Part shown: positions 1-6,895 of the stretch, piece after piece
How positions within the stretch are numbered: the first letter of the stretch is position 1
Layout of the letters: each line of letters opens with the position of its first letter
Origin: Nitriliruptoraceae bacterium
Lineage (GTDB): Bacteria; Actinomycetota; Nitriliruptoria; Nitriliruptorales; Nitriliruptoraceae
Assembly: GCA_007118045.1 (NCBI GenBank)
Contig: SKTG01000166.1
Span: 1-11,470, forward strand
Length of the DNA: 11,470 nt
Reading direction: 5' to 3'
Translations under genes and position numbers: made by a program
Notes under the pieces: generated by a model
Seen by the model: only the letters and a program-made list of their open reading frames with translations
Databases searched by the model: none
What the model was told of the DNA's origin: nothing

Positions 1-1
1 G

Positions 2-520
2 CCCGACCTCACCGAGCCGCAGCTGTTGCTGCGCGGCCGCATCCTGGTCGGTGTCTTCATGATCGTCGCCGCGGCCTGGGCGCCGGTGATCCTGCGCTTC
101 GACGGCCTGGTCGAGTTCTTCCAGTCGTTCCTCGGCTACGTCACCATGCCGATCGTGGTCTCCCTGCTCGGTGGGATCTTCTGGCGACGGGCCGGGAGGG
201 AGGCCGGCTTCTGGACGATCGCGATCATCTTCCCGCTCGGCCTCGTGGCCTTCTTCGTGACCGAGGTCTTCGAGCTGGTCGAGCTGCAGTTCCTGTACGG
301 CACCGGGATCATGTTCCTGATCAGCGTGCTGACCTTCATCGCCATCTCGGTCGCACGCCCAGCGCCGGATCCCGCCGAGTTCGCGGACGTGTCGTTCACC
401 CGGTCGACCTGGCAGGAGGAATCCGAGCAGCTGGCCGGCAAGCCCGTCTACCAGAACTACCGCTACCTCTCGCTCGCGCTGCTCATCGTCACGGTCGCCG
501 TCGTCATCCCGTTCATCTAG
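2..520 (+). CDS. Sodium:solute symporter (SSS/SLC5 family), C-terminal part
   Basis: This is the 3' end of a membrane transporter gene. The frame is open from base 2, so the start lies outside the window and only the last 172 codons are present. About five strongly hydrophobic segments are visible: near residues 14-31, 40-60, 68-86, 98-122 and the last 20 residues. The order of a helix ending in AWAP, then a segment ending GGIFWRRAGREAG, then three further helices matches the C-terminal end of Na+/solute symporters of the SSS family, which move sugars, amino acids or organic acids with sodium. The substrate cannot be read from this end of the protein. A polar cytoplasmic loop (RPAPDPAEF to PVYQNYRY) precedes the last helix. 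The stop TAG lies 10 bp before the universal stress protein gene, so the two are probably co-transcribed. Family is fairly sure; substrate unknown. Confidence 0.78.
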   Translation, partial: PDLTEPQLLLRGRILVGVFMIVAAAWAPVILRFDGLVEFFQSFLGYVTMPIVVSLLGGIFWRRAGREAGFWTIAIIFPLGLVAFFVTEVFELVELQFLYGTGIMFLISVLTFIAISVARPAPDPAEFADVSFTRSTWQEESEQLAGKPVYQNYRYLSLALLIVTVAVVIPFI

Positions 521-530
521 AGGAGCGAGC

Positions 531-992
531 ATGTCCTTCTTCCCCACCCTCGTGCTCGTCGGCGTGGACGGCACGGCGCACTCGCGCCACGCGGTCATGG
601 CCGCCGCCGAGCTGTGCTCCAGCACGGGTTCGGAGCTGCACCTCGTGCACGTCAAGGTCCGCAGCCCGACGTTGCGCGGGCAGCCGATGAGCCCGGTGAC
701 GCGGGAACGGACCGACGAGGAGGCTCAGGCCATGCTCGAGCAGGAGCGGGCGAACGCCGAAACGCTCGGGGTCACGGTCAGCGGTACCCACGTGCGGTAC
801 GGCGACGCGGTCCACGAAGCGTTCGTCCGTGCCCAGGAGGAGCTCGGTGCCGGGCTGCTGGTGGTCGGTGAGCGTGGCACGGGCTCGCTCGGCCGCCGTC
901 TCGCTGGGGCCGGTGACCCCGGGACGGCCGCACGCCGGTCCACGGCCTCGGTCCTGGTCGTGCGGGAGCCGCCGGAGGCGCCGCGGCGCTGA
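531..992 (+). CDS. Universal stress protein, UspA family
   Basis: A 153-residue single-domain UspA-type protein, the usual length for the family. These are cytoplasmic dimers, many of which bind ATP, and they often sit beside transporters they may modulate. The N-terminal strand LVGVDG (Asp at residue 13) and the C-terminal block VVGERGTGSLG match the Usp fold. The nucleotide loop G-2x-G-9x-G(S/T) is nearly complete: G113, G116 and G126 are present, but the Ser/Thr after the last Gly is Ala127, so ATP binding is possible but not assured. ATG is preceded by AGGAG at 521-525, directly after the symporter stop, which fixes the start and points to a transporter-Usp operon. The C-terminal end (EPPEAPRR) is a short charged tail. 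Family assignment is firm; the specific role is not known. Confidence 0.9.
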   Translation: MSFFPTLVLVGVDGTAHSRHAVMAAAELCSSTGSELHLVHVKVRSPTLRGQPMSPVTRERTDEEAQAMLEQERANAETLGVTVSGTHVRYGDAVHEAFVRAQEELGAGLLVVGERGTGSLGRRLAGAGDPGTAARRSTASVLVVREPPEAPRR

Positions 993-1066
993 GCACGCCC
1001 ACCCGGGCGGCCCGACCACCCGTGGACACACGCCAGGGGAAGGGACGCCAACCGGCTCGACTGGGT

Positions 1067-1093
1067 GGGGTCGGTGCCCGAAGGCGCGACCCC
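1067..1093 (+). terminator. Hairpin between usp and epimerase genes, possible terminator
   Basis: GGGGTCG (1067-1073) and CGACCCC (1087-1093) are perfect inverted arms. Inside the loop GCC-CGAA-GGC can extend the fold. It lies 75 bp after the universal stress protein stop, in a 157-bp gap, and could end the symporter-usp transcript. There is no T-tract after it, so it is not a classical intrinsic terminator; high-GC actinobacteria often lack one. The rest of the gap (994-1136) shows no recognisable promoter to me. Confidence 0.35.
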
Positions 1094-1136
1094 GGCCGGT
1101 CGGCCGCACTCGCCGCCGCCCACGCTCGACCTCCGC

Positions 1137-1143
1137 GAAAGGA
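1137..1143 (+). promoter_or_regulatory. Ribosome binding site that fixes the epimerase GTG start
   Basis: GAAAGGA lies 6 bases before GTG at 1150. The frame stays open upstream as far as 829, overlapping the usp gene, but the residues encoded there are Arg/Pro/Ser-rich shadow sequence without the Rossmann strand. The Shine-Dalgarno match and the position of the first beta strand shortly after favour 1150. Confidence 0.6.
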
Positions 1144-1149
1144 CGGTCC

Positions 1150-2247
1150 GTGGCCATCGACTCCGGTCCGGGTGTAGCACGTGACGGGCTCCGTGTCCTG
1201 GTGACCGGCGCGACCGGCAACGTCGGGACCTCACTGCTGCCGAAGCTCGTCGAGGACCCGGACGTCAGCGAGGTCATCGGGCTCGCGCGACGTCCCCCCG
1301 CGGCGGCCTCGGCAGAGGTGACGTGGCGAACCGCGGACCTCGCCGTCGACGATCTCCGGGGCGAGCTGCGTGATGTCGACGTGCTGGTCCATCTCGCCTG
1401 GCTCCTGCAGCCGACCCGCGACATCGACCGGCTGTGGGACGTCAACGTGCGAGCCACCGGTCGTCTGCTGCAGGCCGCGGCCGAGGCGGGGGTCGGGGCG
1501 ATCGTCTACGCGTCGTCGGTCGGCGCCTACTCGCCGCGACCCGCGGACGGCTCGCAGGTGGACGAATCCTGGCCGACGGACGGCGTTCCGACGTCCGCGT
1601 ACTCGATGGCGAAGGCGTACACCGAGCGTCTGCTCGACGTCTTCGAGGCCACGCACCCCGACATCCGGGTGGTGCGTCTGCGGCCCGGACTGATGTTCAA
1701 GGCCGAGACGGCCTCGCACGTCCGACGTGAGTTCCTCGGCACGCTGTTCCCTCGGGGCCTGCTGCACCGAGGGCGCCTGCCCGTGCTGCCGCGTCTGCCC
1801 GGCCTGGAGTTCCAGGTCCTGCACGCCGACGACGCCGCGGACGCCTTCCGTCGGGCCGTCACCGGTGCTCATGCCGGCGCGTTCAACCTGGTCGCCGAGC
1901 CCACGCTGTCCCTGAGCGACGTGGCCGAGCTGTTCGAGGCTCGCACCGTGGCGGTGCCCGTCGGTGCGGTGCGACCGGCCGTGTCGCTCGCCTGGCGTGC
2001 GCGTCTGATCCCGATCGACGTCGGTTGGTTCGACCTGGCGGTGCACAGCCCGACGCTGTCCGGGCTCCGAGCCCGCACGGAGCTCGGCTGGCGACCACGC
2101 CACGACGCCCGAGCCTCCCTGGCCGAGCTGCTCACGGCCATCCGCGCAGGCGGTGGGGCACCGACGCCGCCCCTCACCCCCGACACGGACCACAGCCGCA
2201 GCGCCGAGCTGACCGCACGCCAGGGGGCCACGGAGATGCCGCCATGA
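1150..2247 (+). CDS. NAD-dependent epimerase/dehydratase (extended SDR)
   Basis: A 365-residue protein of the extended short-chain dehydrogenase family, which act as nucleotide-sugar epimerases, dehydratases or ketone/aldehyde reductases. The dinucleotide-binding motif TGATGNVG is at residues 19-26, right after the first beta strand. The active site is complete: Ser122/Ser123 in YASSVGAY, then Tyr151 and Lys155 in YSMAK. RLRPGLMF follows where the substrate-binding half starts. The C-terminal 35 residues (from about AGGGAPTPP) are Pro/Thr/Ser-rich and probably disordered. I chose GTG at 1150 because of the GAAAGGA ribosome site and the start of the fold; a longer upstream reading would overlap the usp gene. 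The next SDR gene begins 67 bp downstream on the same strand, so this is probably the first gene of the following operon. Substrate cannot be told from sequence alone. Confidence 0.88.
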   Translation: MAIDSGPGVARDGLRVLVTGATGNVGTSLLPKLVEDPDVSEVIGLARRPPAAASAEVTWRTADLAVDDLRGELRDVDVLVHLAWLLQPTRDIDRLWDVNVRATGRLLQAAAEAGVGAIVYASSVGAYSPRPADGSQVDESWPTDGVPTSAYSMAKAYTERLLDVFEATHPDIRVVRLRPGLMFKAETASHVRREFLGTLFPRGLLHRGRLPVLPRLPGLEFQVLHADDAADAFRRAVTGAHAGAFNLVAEPTLSLSDVAELFEARTVAVPVGAVRPAVSLAWRARLIPIDVGWFDLAVHSPTLSGLRARTELGWRPRHDARASLAELLTAIRAGGGAPTPPLTPDTDHSRSAELTARQGATEMPP

Positions 2248-2318
2248 CGGCCCGTTCCCGCCATCGACGGCCGGGTCCGCGCAGCGGACGTGGCGAGCCT
2301 GACAGGAGGACGAGATGA
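2244..2318 (+). CDS. Possible 24-codon Arg-rich linking ORF
   Basis: A tiny ORF starts with an ATG that overlaps the epimerase stop (ATGA at 2244-2247) and ends with a TGA that overlaps the ATG of the next SDR (ATGA at 2315-2318). GGAG at 2232-2235 lies 8 bases before its start. The peptide would be 24 residues, nine of them Arg (it begins MTARSRHRR), with no sign of a fold. If translated it would couple the epimerase to the SDR gene rather than make a functional protein. The downstream SDR has its own good AGGAGG site inside this ORF, so coupling is not required, and two overlaps at the ends of a short GC-rich ORF could be chance. Low confidence. Confidence 0.25.
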   Translation: MTARSRHRRPGPRSGRGEPDRRTR

Positions 2319-3292
2319 GAAGCGGTGGACTCCCGTCGTTCGAGGGCGCGGTCGTGGTCGTGACCGGTGCCAGCAGCGGCATCGGCCGAGCGGTCTCGCT
2401 CCGACTGGCGAGCCGCGGCGTGACCGTCATCGCCGTCGCTCGGCGTCGCGAGGCGCTGAGCCAGCTCGCCTCCGGGGGTGAGACGGCACCCGGTCGGATC
2501 GTTCCGGAGCCGCTCGACGTCACCGAGGAGGGGGCACTGCAGCGCCTCGCGGCTCGGGTCGCCGAGGAGCACGGCCGGTTGGACGCTTGGGTGAACAACG
2601 CCGGGGTGAACCTGTACGGGCCGATCGACGCGCCCGCCCGTCGTGACGTCCATCGGGTGCTGGACGTCAACCTGCACGGCTACGTCGACGGGATCCTGGC
2701 CGCGCTACCGCACCTGCGCGAGCGGGGCGGTGGGGTGGTGGTCAACGTGTCCTCGATCCTCGGCGTCGCGCCCTCCCCGTACCAGGCCGCCTACGTGGCG
2801 ACGAAGCACGCGATCCACGGCCTGACCGTGTCGGTCCGCCAGGAGCTCTGGAAGGACGGCATCGCCGTCTGCGAGGTCGCTCCCGGGCCTGTGGACACGC
2901 CGCTGTTCGGTCAGGCGGGCAACCACATGGGTCGCGACGTCGTCCCCCCATCGCCGATCACGGACCCGGAGGACGTCGCCGCCGCCGTCATCGCCTCGCT
3001 CGAGCGTCCCCGGCGGCTGCGGGTGGTGGGGCTGCCCCATCGGATCACCGCCGGGCTCGCCCGGCACCTGCCGCGACTCGCCGAGCGCACGAGCCGGACG
3101 ATGATGGAGCGGGAGCACTTCGGACGCTCGCCGACCTACGCGACGGCGGGCAACCTGCACGACCCCGACCCCGAAGCGACCACCGTTCGAGGTGGGTGGG
3201 TCCGGCCGACGGAGCGGTCCGTGCCCCTGGTCGGTGCCACGTTGCTCACCGCCGGGGCACTCGCGCTGATGCGGCTGCGGCGGGCGCGATGA
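2315..3292 (+). CDS. SDR-family oxidoreductase with hydrophobic C-terminal tail
   Basis: A 325-residue classical short-chain dehydrogenase/reductase, using NAD(P)(H) to oxidise an alcohol or reduce a carbonyl. Visible motifs are TGASSGIG near residues 17-24, NNAG in the middle of the fold, the catalytic Ser147, Tyr160 and Lys164 (YVATK), and PGPVDTP after them. The core of the family is about 250 residues. The extra C-terminal part holds a basic linker and ends in a hydrophobic stretch (about residues 303-319, VPLVGATLLTAGALALM) followed by RLRRAR, which looks like a tail anchor or membrane-associating helix. AGGAGG at 2304-2309 is 5 bases before ATG. Its stop overlaps the start of the hydrolase (ATGA at 3289-3292), so translation is probably coupled. 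Family is firm; substrate unknown, and the tail suggests a lipophilic one (inference). Confidence 0.9.
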   Translation: MRSGGLPSFEGAVVVVTGASSGIGRAVSLRLASRGVTVIAVARRREALSQLASGGETAPGRIVPEPLDVTEEGALQRLAARVAEEHGRLDAWVNNAGVNLYGPIDAPARRDVHRVLDVNLHGYVDGILAALPHLRERGGGVVVNVSSILGVAPSPYQAAYVATKHAIHGLTVSVRQELWKDGIAVCEVAPGPVDTPLFGQAGNHMGRDVVPPSPITDPEDVAAAVIASLERPRRLRVVGLPHRITAGLARHLPRLAERTSRTMMEREHFGRSPTYATAGNLHDPDPEATTVRGGWVRPTERSVPLVGATLLTAGALALMRLRRAR

Positions 3293-4209
3293 GTCCCGTC
3301 GGCGAGGACCCCCGCGTGCCCTCGGTCGCTGCCACCGGAAGCGGTGAGCGGCCCCACGCGACGCCCGCGGAGAGCTCGCCCGATCCGGCTCCCGGGCCCG
3401 AGCCGACCCCGATGCTCGGCTGGGTGGGTCGCCGCTGGGGCGGCGGCCACCCCACGTTCGTGGTGCTGCACGGACTCGGGGTGGCGAGCCGCATGACCAC
3501 GCCCGTGGCGCGGGAGTTGGCCGAGGACGGCACGGTGCTCGCACCCGACCTGCCGGGTTTCGGCGCCGCCGCCGTCGGGGAACCCGACGTGCCCCCCGAC
3601 GTGGACGCCCTGGGACGATCCGTGGCCGACCGGGTCGGGCGGCTGTCCGGGGCCCGGGTGCTGATCGGCTGTTCCGTCGGTGCGCAGATCGCGTTGCACG
3701 CCGCGGCGCAGCTGGGTCCCGCCCTGGACGCGCTCGTGCTGGTCTCCCCGACCGTGGATCGTCATCGTCGCCGTCTCCGGCAGCAGCTCGCCCGCTGGCC
3801 CCTCGAGATGGCCACGCAACCGTGGATGATGCGCCGCATCGTCTTCGAGGACCAGCGAGCCGCCGGCCCGCGACGTGTCCTGCGCCTGTTCGCCACGGCG
3901 CTGCACGATCGACCCGAGCACATCGTCGACCGCGTCACGTGTCCCGCGCTGGTCGTCCGGGGGACCCGGGATCCGCTCGTCGGTGTGAGGTGGGCCGAGG
4001 AGCTGGCGCGGGGCCTGCCGCGCGGCCGGCTCGTCGTGCTCGCGGGACGCCACGCGATGACCTTCACCGAGCCGGTGACCCTCGCGCAGGCCGTACGTGA
4101 CTTCCTGGACCGTGACGTGGACCTGTCACGACCAGCCGAGGTCACCGCGGACCGTGCCCGTCCGAGCCCGACCGATGAGACCCCGACCGAGCAGGAGCCC
4201 GACCGATGA
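3289..4209 (+). CDS. Alpha/beta hydrolase
   Basis: A 306-residue alpha/beta-hydrolase-fold enzyme, likely a cytoplasmic esterase, lipase-like or C-C/epoxide-type hydrolase. The oxyanion motif HGLG lies shortly after the first core strand (FVVLHGLG). The nucleophile elbow is GCSVG with Ser129, the acid is probably Asp228 in RGTRDP, and the catalytic His is His255 in AGRHAM. A cap region lies between about residues 155 and 210. The first 40 residues are Pro/Ser/Glu-rich and low-complexity, so the true start could be the ATG before LGWVGRRW (3412). I keep 3289 because it gives an ATGA overlap with the upstream SDR stop. The tail after residue 285 is again Pro/Glu/Thr-rich. Its stop overlaps the next gene in the same way. 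Family is firm, substrate unknown. Confidence 0.88.
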   Translation: MSPVGEDPRVPSVAATGSGERPHATPAESSPDPAPGPEPTPMLGWVGRRWGGGHPTFVVLHGLGVASRMTTPVARELAEDGTVLAPDLPGFGAAAVGEPDVPPDVDALGRSVADRVGRLSGARVLIGCSVGAQIALHAAAQLGPALDALVLVSPTVDRHRRRLRQQLARWPLEMATQPWMMRRIVFEDQRAAGPRRVLRLFATALHDRPEHIVDRVTCPALVVRGTRDPLVGVRWAEELARGLPRGRLVVLAGRHAMTFTEPVTLAQAVRDFLDRDVDLSRPAEVTADRARPSPTDETPTEQEPDR

Positions 4210-5633
4210 GCGCACCGTCACCTCCGAGCTTCGTCGCCGACTTCGACTCGGCCAGCGCGATGACCCGGGCCATCGCGGCCTTCCTGCACGGTGAGGACTT
4301 CCCGGCGCTGGGGAACCCTCCGGCGCTGCAGCCGATCGCCGCCGCCGCCAACGTGCTGCCGCAGCGGCTCCGCGAGAAGCTGTTCATCGCCGGCGGCGCC
4401 ACCGAGGCGGTCGACCCGGACGCGGTGGGCGACCTGGACCTCGATGCGGTCGGGCGGTGGACCGAGGAGATCTACCCATCGGGCCCGTTCCCGGTCGTGG
4501 CGATCGGCTCGTCCAGCGGAGCCGGGACCATGCTCCAGGCCGCCCTCGGGGCCCCGTTCCTGCCACAGACCGTCTTCGTTCCCGTCGGTCAACGGGTCCA
4601 TCCCGACGACCCGCAGGAGGCGATGGAGCGCGGGTTGGAGCCCGGGGCCGCGTTGATGCGCAACAACCCGGACTGGCAGCTGCACCACATGCACGACGCC
4701 AACCAGGACCGCCTCATGGTCCGCGCCCTGACGTACTTCCGGGTCAAGCGGCGTCGCCTGGGTCCCCACTACGAACGGATCCTCCGCGAGCGGCTCCGGT
4801 CCGGTGGCACGATCCTGCTGCTGGAGTGCGACCGGCGGTGGCGGACGACCAGGATCAGCGACCGCCACGTCTTCCAGCACGGCGCCGTGGGTGGTGCGAC
4901 CGAGGAGGAGTTCCACCGCGGCGGTCCACGTGTCGCCGAGTACCTCGAGCGCTACGACTCGCCCGTCCGCCAGTGGCACGGACCGGAGCCCGACACCGAG
5001 AGCCCCGAGGCCGAGTGGGGCTTCGAGCATCGCCTCCGTGACGACGTGACACGTTTCGCGGAGGAACACGGGTACCGCGTCGTCCGGGTGCGGTTCGACG
5101 ATCCCCACGCGCTCAGCCCCTTCGTGGCCGATCTGTACCGCGGCTGGTACGAGCGTCGCGGTCTCCTCGCCAGCCGTCTGTGGGTGCAGTCGTTCATCGC
5201 GCTCGATCCCTACTGGACGTTGCGGACCGGCTCCGTGCCGTTCTGGATGCGGTTCAACATGGAGCCTTCGCTCGAACTCGTCCGCGACTACCTGCGGGCC
5301 CGGCCACCGTTCGACGACGTCCACCTGGCCCTCTTCCAGCACGGCGTCGAGGCGGTGGGTCTGCCGGACGGTCAGAGGTGGCGCACCGAGGTCCTCGACC
5401 AGGCGCGGCGCTCGGGGACCACGCTCGGAGCGGACCTGGACGAGTTCCCGCTCGACTTCGCGCACTACGGCCGCTACCACCGTCGCGTGAAGGAGATCCC
5501 GGCTCGCTACCCGCTCCCCGCACCCCTCCCCGTGGACGAGCTGTTCGAGGTGGCACACGAGCCCGTGCACGAGGAGCAGGTGCGGATCGACGAACTCACG
5601 ACGGCCCAATCGGGCCGGAGCGATGGAACGTGA
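4206..5633 (+). CDS. Protein of unknown function in an SDR-hydrolase operon
   Basis: A 475-residue protein I do not recognise. The start is well set: ATG overlaps the hydrolase stop (ATGA, 4206-4209) and AGGAG lies at 4193-4197. There is no signal peptide or clear membrane helix, so it is probably cytoplasmic. Around residues 95-106 a hydrophobic strand runs into GSSSGAG (G101, S102, S103, S104, G105), which has the GxSxG shape of a nucleophile elbow, with Ser103 as the candidate. I cannot point to a matching acid and His, so an alpha/beta-hydrolase fold is only a guess. A second feature is RSGGTILLLE (about 198-207), resembling the strand after the GG turn in Rossmann-type methyltransferases. 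His- and Trp-rich stretches follow (HHMHDANQDR; GWYERRG; DPYWTLRTGSVPFWMRF), typical of a folded enzyme. The coupled position with an SDR and a hydrolase suggests it works on the same substrate. Confidence 0.85.
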   Translation: MSAPSPPSFVADFDSASAMTRAIAAFLHGEDFPALGNPPALQPIAAAANVLPQRLREKLFIAGGATEAVDPDAVGDLDLDAVGRWTEEIYPSGPFPVVAIGSSSGAGTMLQAALGAPFLPQTVFVPVGQRVHPDDPQEAMERGLEPGAALMRNNPDWQLHHMHDANQDRLMVRALTYFRVKRRRLGPHYERILRERLRSGGTILLLECDRRWRTTRISDRHVFQHGAVGGATEEEFHRGGPRVAEYLERYDSPVRQWHGPEPDTESPEAEWGFEHRLRDDVTRFAEEHGYRVVRVRFDDPHALSPFVADLYRGWYERRGLLASRLWVQSFIALDPYWTLRTGSVPFWMRFNMEPSLELVRDYLRARPPFDDVHLALFQHGVEAVGLPDGQRWRTEVLDQARRSGTTLGADLDEFPLDFAHYGRYHRRVKEIPARYPLPAPLPVDELFEVAHEPVHEEQVRIDELTTAQSGRSDGT

Positions 5634-5992
5634 CCGATCGGACCGACCACTCCCGCATACCCGGCTCGCCGCTTCAGCTCGACGAGGCGATCCGACGTCT
5701 GACGGGTGAGGCGCGCGACGCGACCGACGGGCGGGCCGCGATGGCGCTCACGCCGGGACTGGGCGGTGGCTCCGCCACGCAGACCCTGGTCTGCATCGCC
5801 CAGGGCGCCAGCCTGGGGTCCTCGAGCTGGAACGGGCCGGCCTCGCTGCTCGTGCTCCGGGGCACGGCGATGATCGGCGGCGACGACACGCCGCTGTCCG
5901 CCGGCACCTGGCTCTGGCTCGAGGGGCCCGCCGCCGACATCCGCGCAAAGGTCGACGTCGCGGGCCTGCTCACCGTCTTCGACCCGTCCTGA
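5630..5992 (+). CDS. Small cupin-like protein lacking the usual metal ligands
   Basis: A 120-residue protein that starts with GTG overlapping the preceding stop (GTGA, 5630-5633), with GGAG at 5617-5620. The second half has the strand pattern of a single-domain cupin of the HP0902-like type: TLVCIAQGASLG, then a turn, then LLVLRGTAMIGGDDTPLSAGTWLWLEG and a closing LLTVFDPS. In that family the first turn normally carries His and Glu ligands (EHxxPGEAT); here the matching stretch is SSSWNGPAS and the second motif has no His either. A metal-dependent reaction is therefore unlikely, and a binding or regulatory role is more plausible (inference). It is the last gene of the coupled run, just before the convergent SDR. 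I assign the cupin fold from pattern only. Confidence 0.72.
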   Translation: MTDRTDHSRIPGSPLQLDEAIRRLTGEARDATDGRAAMALTPGLGGGSATQTLVCIAQGASLGSSSWNGPASLLVLRGTAMIGGDDTPLSAGTWLWLEGPAADIRAKVDVAGLLTVFDPS

Positions 5993-6050
5993 GCCACGTC
6001 CGCGCTCGTCCCGGCCCGGGGCGCCGGCCAGCCGGTCGGGGCAGCTCAGG

Positions 6051-6068
6051 GCCGGTCAGAAGACCGGC
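6051..6068. terminator. Hairpin at the convergent cupin / SDR junction
   Basis: GCCGGTC (6051-6057), loop AGAA, GACCGGC (6062-6068) is a perfect 7-bp stem. It overlaps the stop codon of the minus-strand SDR and sits 59 bp past the cupin stop. It could end transcription from both sides, but no T-tract follows on either strand. The stem also encodes the last codons of the SDR, so it may be partly chance. Confidence 0.35.
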
Positions 6069-6895
6069 TTGCCGCCAGTGACCGCGATGTGGGAACCGGA
6101 CAGGTAGCTGCCCTCGTCGGAGGCGAGCAACACGTACGGCGGCGCCACCTCGGCCGGCTGGCCCGGGCGCCCGAGCGGGGTGTTGTCCCCGAAGCTCTCC
6201 ACGGCCTCCGAGGGCATCGTCGCGGGGATCAGCGGGGTCCAGATCGGTCCCGGAGCGACGCTGTTCACGCGGATCCCCTCGGGGCCGAGCAGCTGCGCGA
6301 GGTTGGCGGTGAGGTTGGTGATGGCCGCCTTCGTGGCCGCGTAGGGGAGGAGCATCGGGGTCGGCTGATCCTCCTGGATGGAGGTCGTGTTGATGATCGA
6401 GCTGCCGGGAGCCATGTGGGGGACCGACGCCCGCGTCAGCCGGAAGGTCGCGCTGAGGTTGGTGGCCAGGGTGTGGTCCCACTCCCAGTCCGGGATCTCG
6501 GCGAGCGACTGACGGGCCATCTGGTAGGCCGCGTTGTTGACCAGCACGTCGATGCGGCCGAACGCGTCCACCGCCCGGTCCACGATCTGCTGGCAGTGCT
6601 CCGGCTCGGCCACGTCGCCGGAGACGAGCACGGCCGTGCGTCCGGCGTCCTCGACCAGCTGCGCCGTCGCTCGCGCGTCCTCGTGTTCCTCGAGGTAGGC
6701 GATCAGGACGTCCGCGCCCTCCCGAGCGAACGCGAGCGCGACCGCACGACCGATCCCGCTGTCACCACCGGTGATGACGGTCGCCTTGCCCTCGAGCCGA
6801 CCGGACCCGCGGTAGGTGTCCTGACCGTGGTCGGCCAACGGGTCCATCGCGGCTTCGGTGCCGGGATGGGTCTGCTGCTGCGGTGGCTGCGTCAT
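6056..6895 (-). CDS. GSP39-type SDR oxidoreductase (general stress protein-like)
   Basis: A 279-residue classical SDR of the group that includes Bacillus general stress protein 39 and YhdF/YhxC-type proteins. The N-terminal extension is characteristic: Gln/Pro-rich, then PGTEAAMDP, DHGQDTYRGSGRLEGK. After it come TGGDSGIG at residues 42-49, NNAA, catalytic Ser172 (TTS), Tyr185 and Lys189 (YAATK), and SVAPGPIWTPL. It uses NAD(P)(H); the natural substrate of this group is generally unknown, and members are often induced by salt, ethanol or desiccation stress. I chose ATG at 6895 because AGGAG lies 7 bases before it (6903-6907 on the + strand) and the family extension starts there. The frame stays open further upstream without SDR-like residues. 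It points away from the left operon and stands alone, with a 397-bp divergent gap in front of it. Confidence 0.92.
   Translation of the reverse strand: MTQPPQQQTHPGTEAAMDPLADHGQDTYRGSGRLEGKATVITGGDSGIGRAVALAFAREGADVLIAYLEEHEDARATAQLVEDAGRTAVLVSGDVAEPEHCQQIVDRAVDAFGRIDVLVNNAAYQMARQSLAEIPDWEWDHTLATNLSATFRLTRASVPHMAPGSSIINTTSIQEDQPTPMLLPYAATKAAITNLTANLAQLLGPEGIRVNSVAPGPIWTPLIPATMPSEAVESFGDNTPLGRPGQPAEVAPPYVLLASDEGSYLSGSHIAVTGGKPVF

Noticed and set aside
829..1149. Longer N-terminus for the epimerase reaching into the usp gene
   Set aside because: The added residues are Arg/Pro/Ser-rich shadow sequence of usp, and a ribosome site plus the Rossmann strand place the start at 1150.
1231..2670. Long minus-strand open frame opposite the epimerase and SDR
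   Set aside because: It mirrors genes with complete motifs on the + strand, its residues show no fold, and it spans two real genes; typical of GC-rich antisense frames.
4218..5609. 463-codon minus-strand frame opposite the unknown protein
   Set aside because: The + strand gene has the coupled start and ribosome site and reads like a folded protein; the antisense has no ribosome site and a low-complexity composition.
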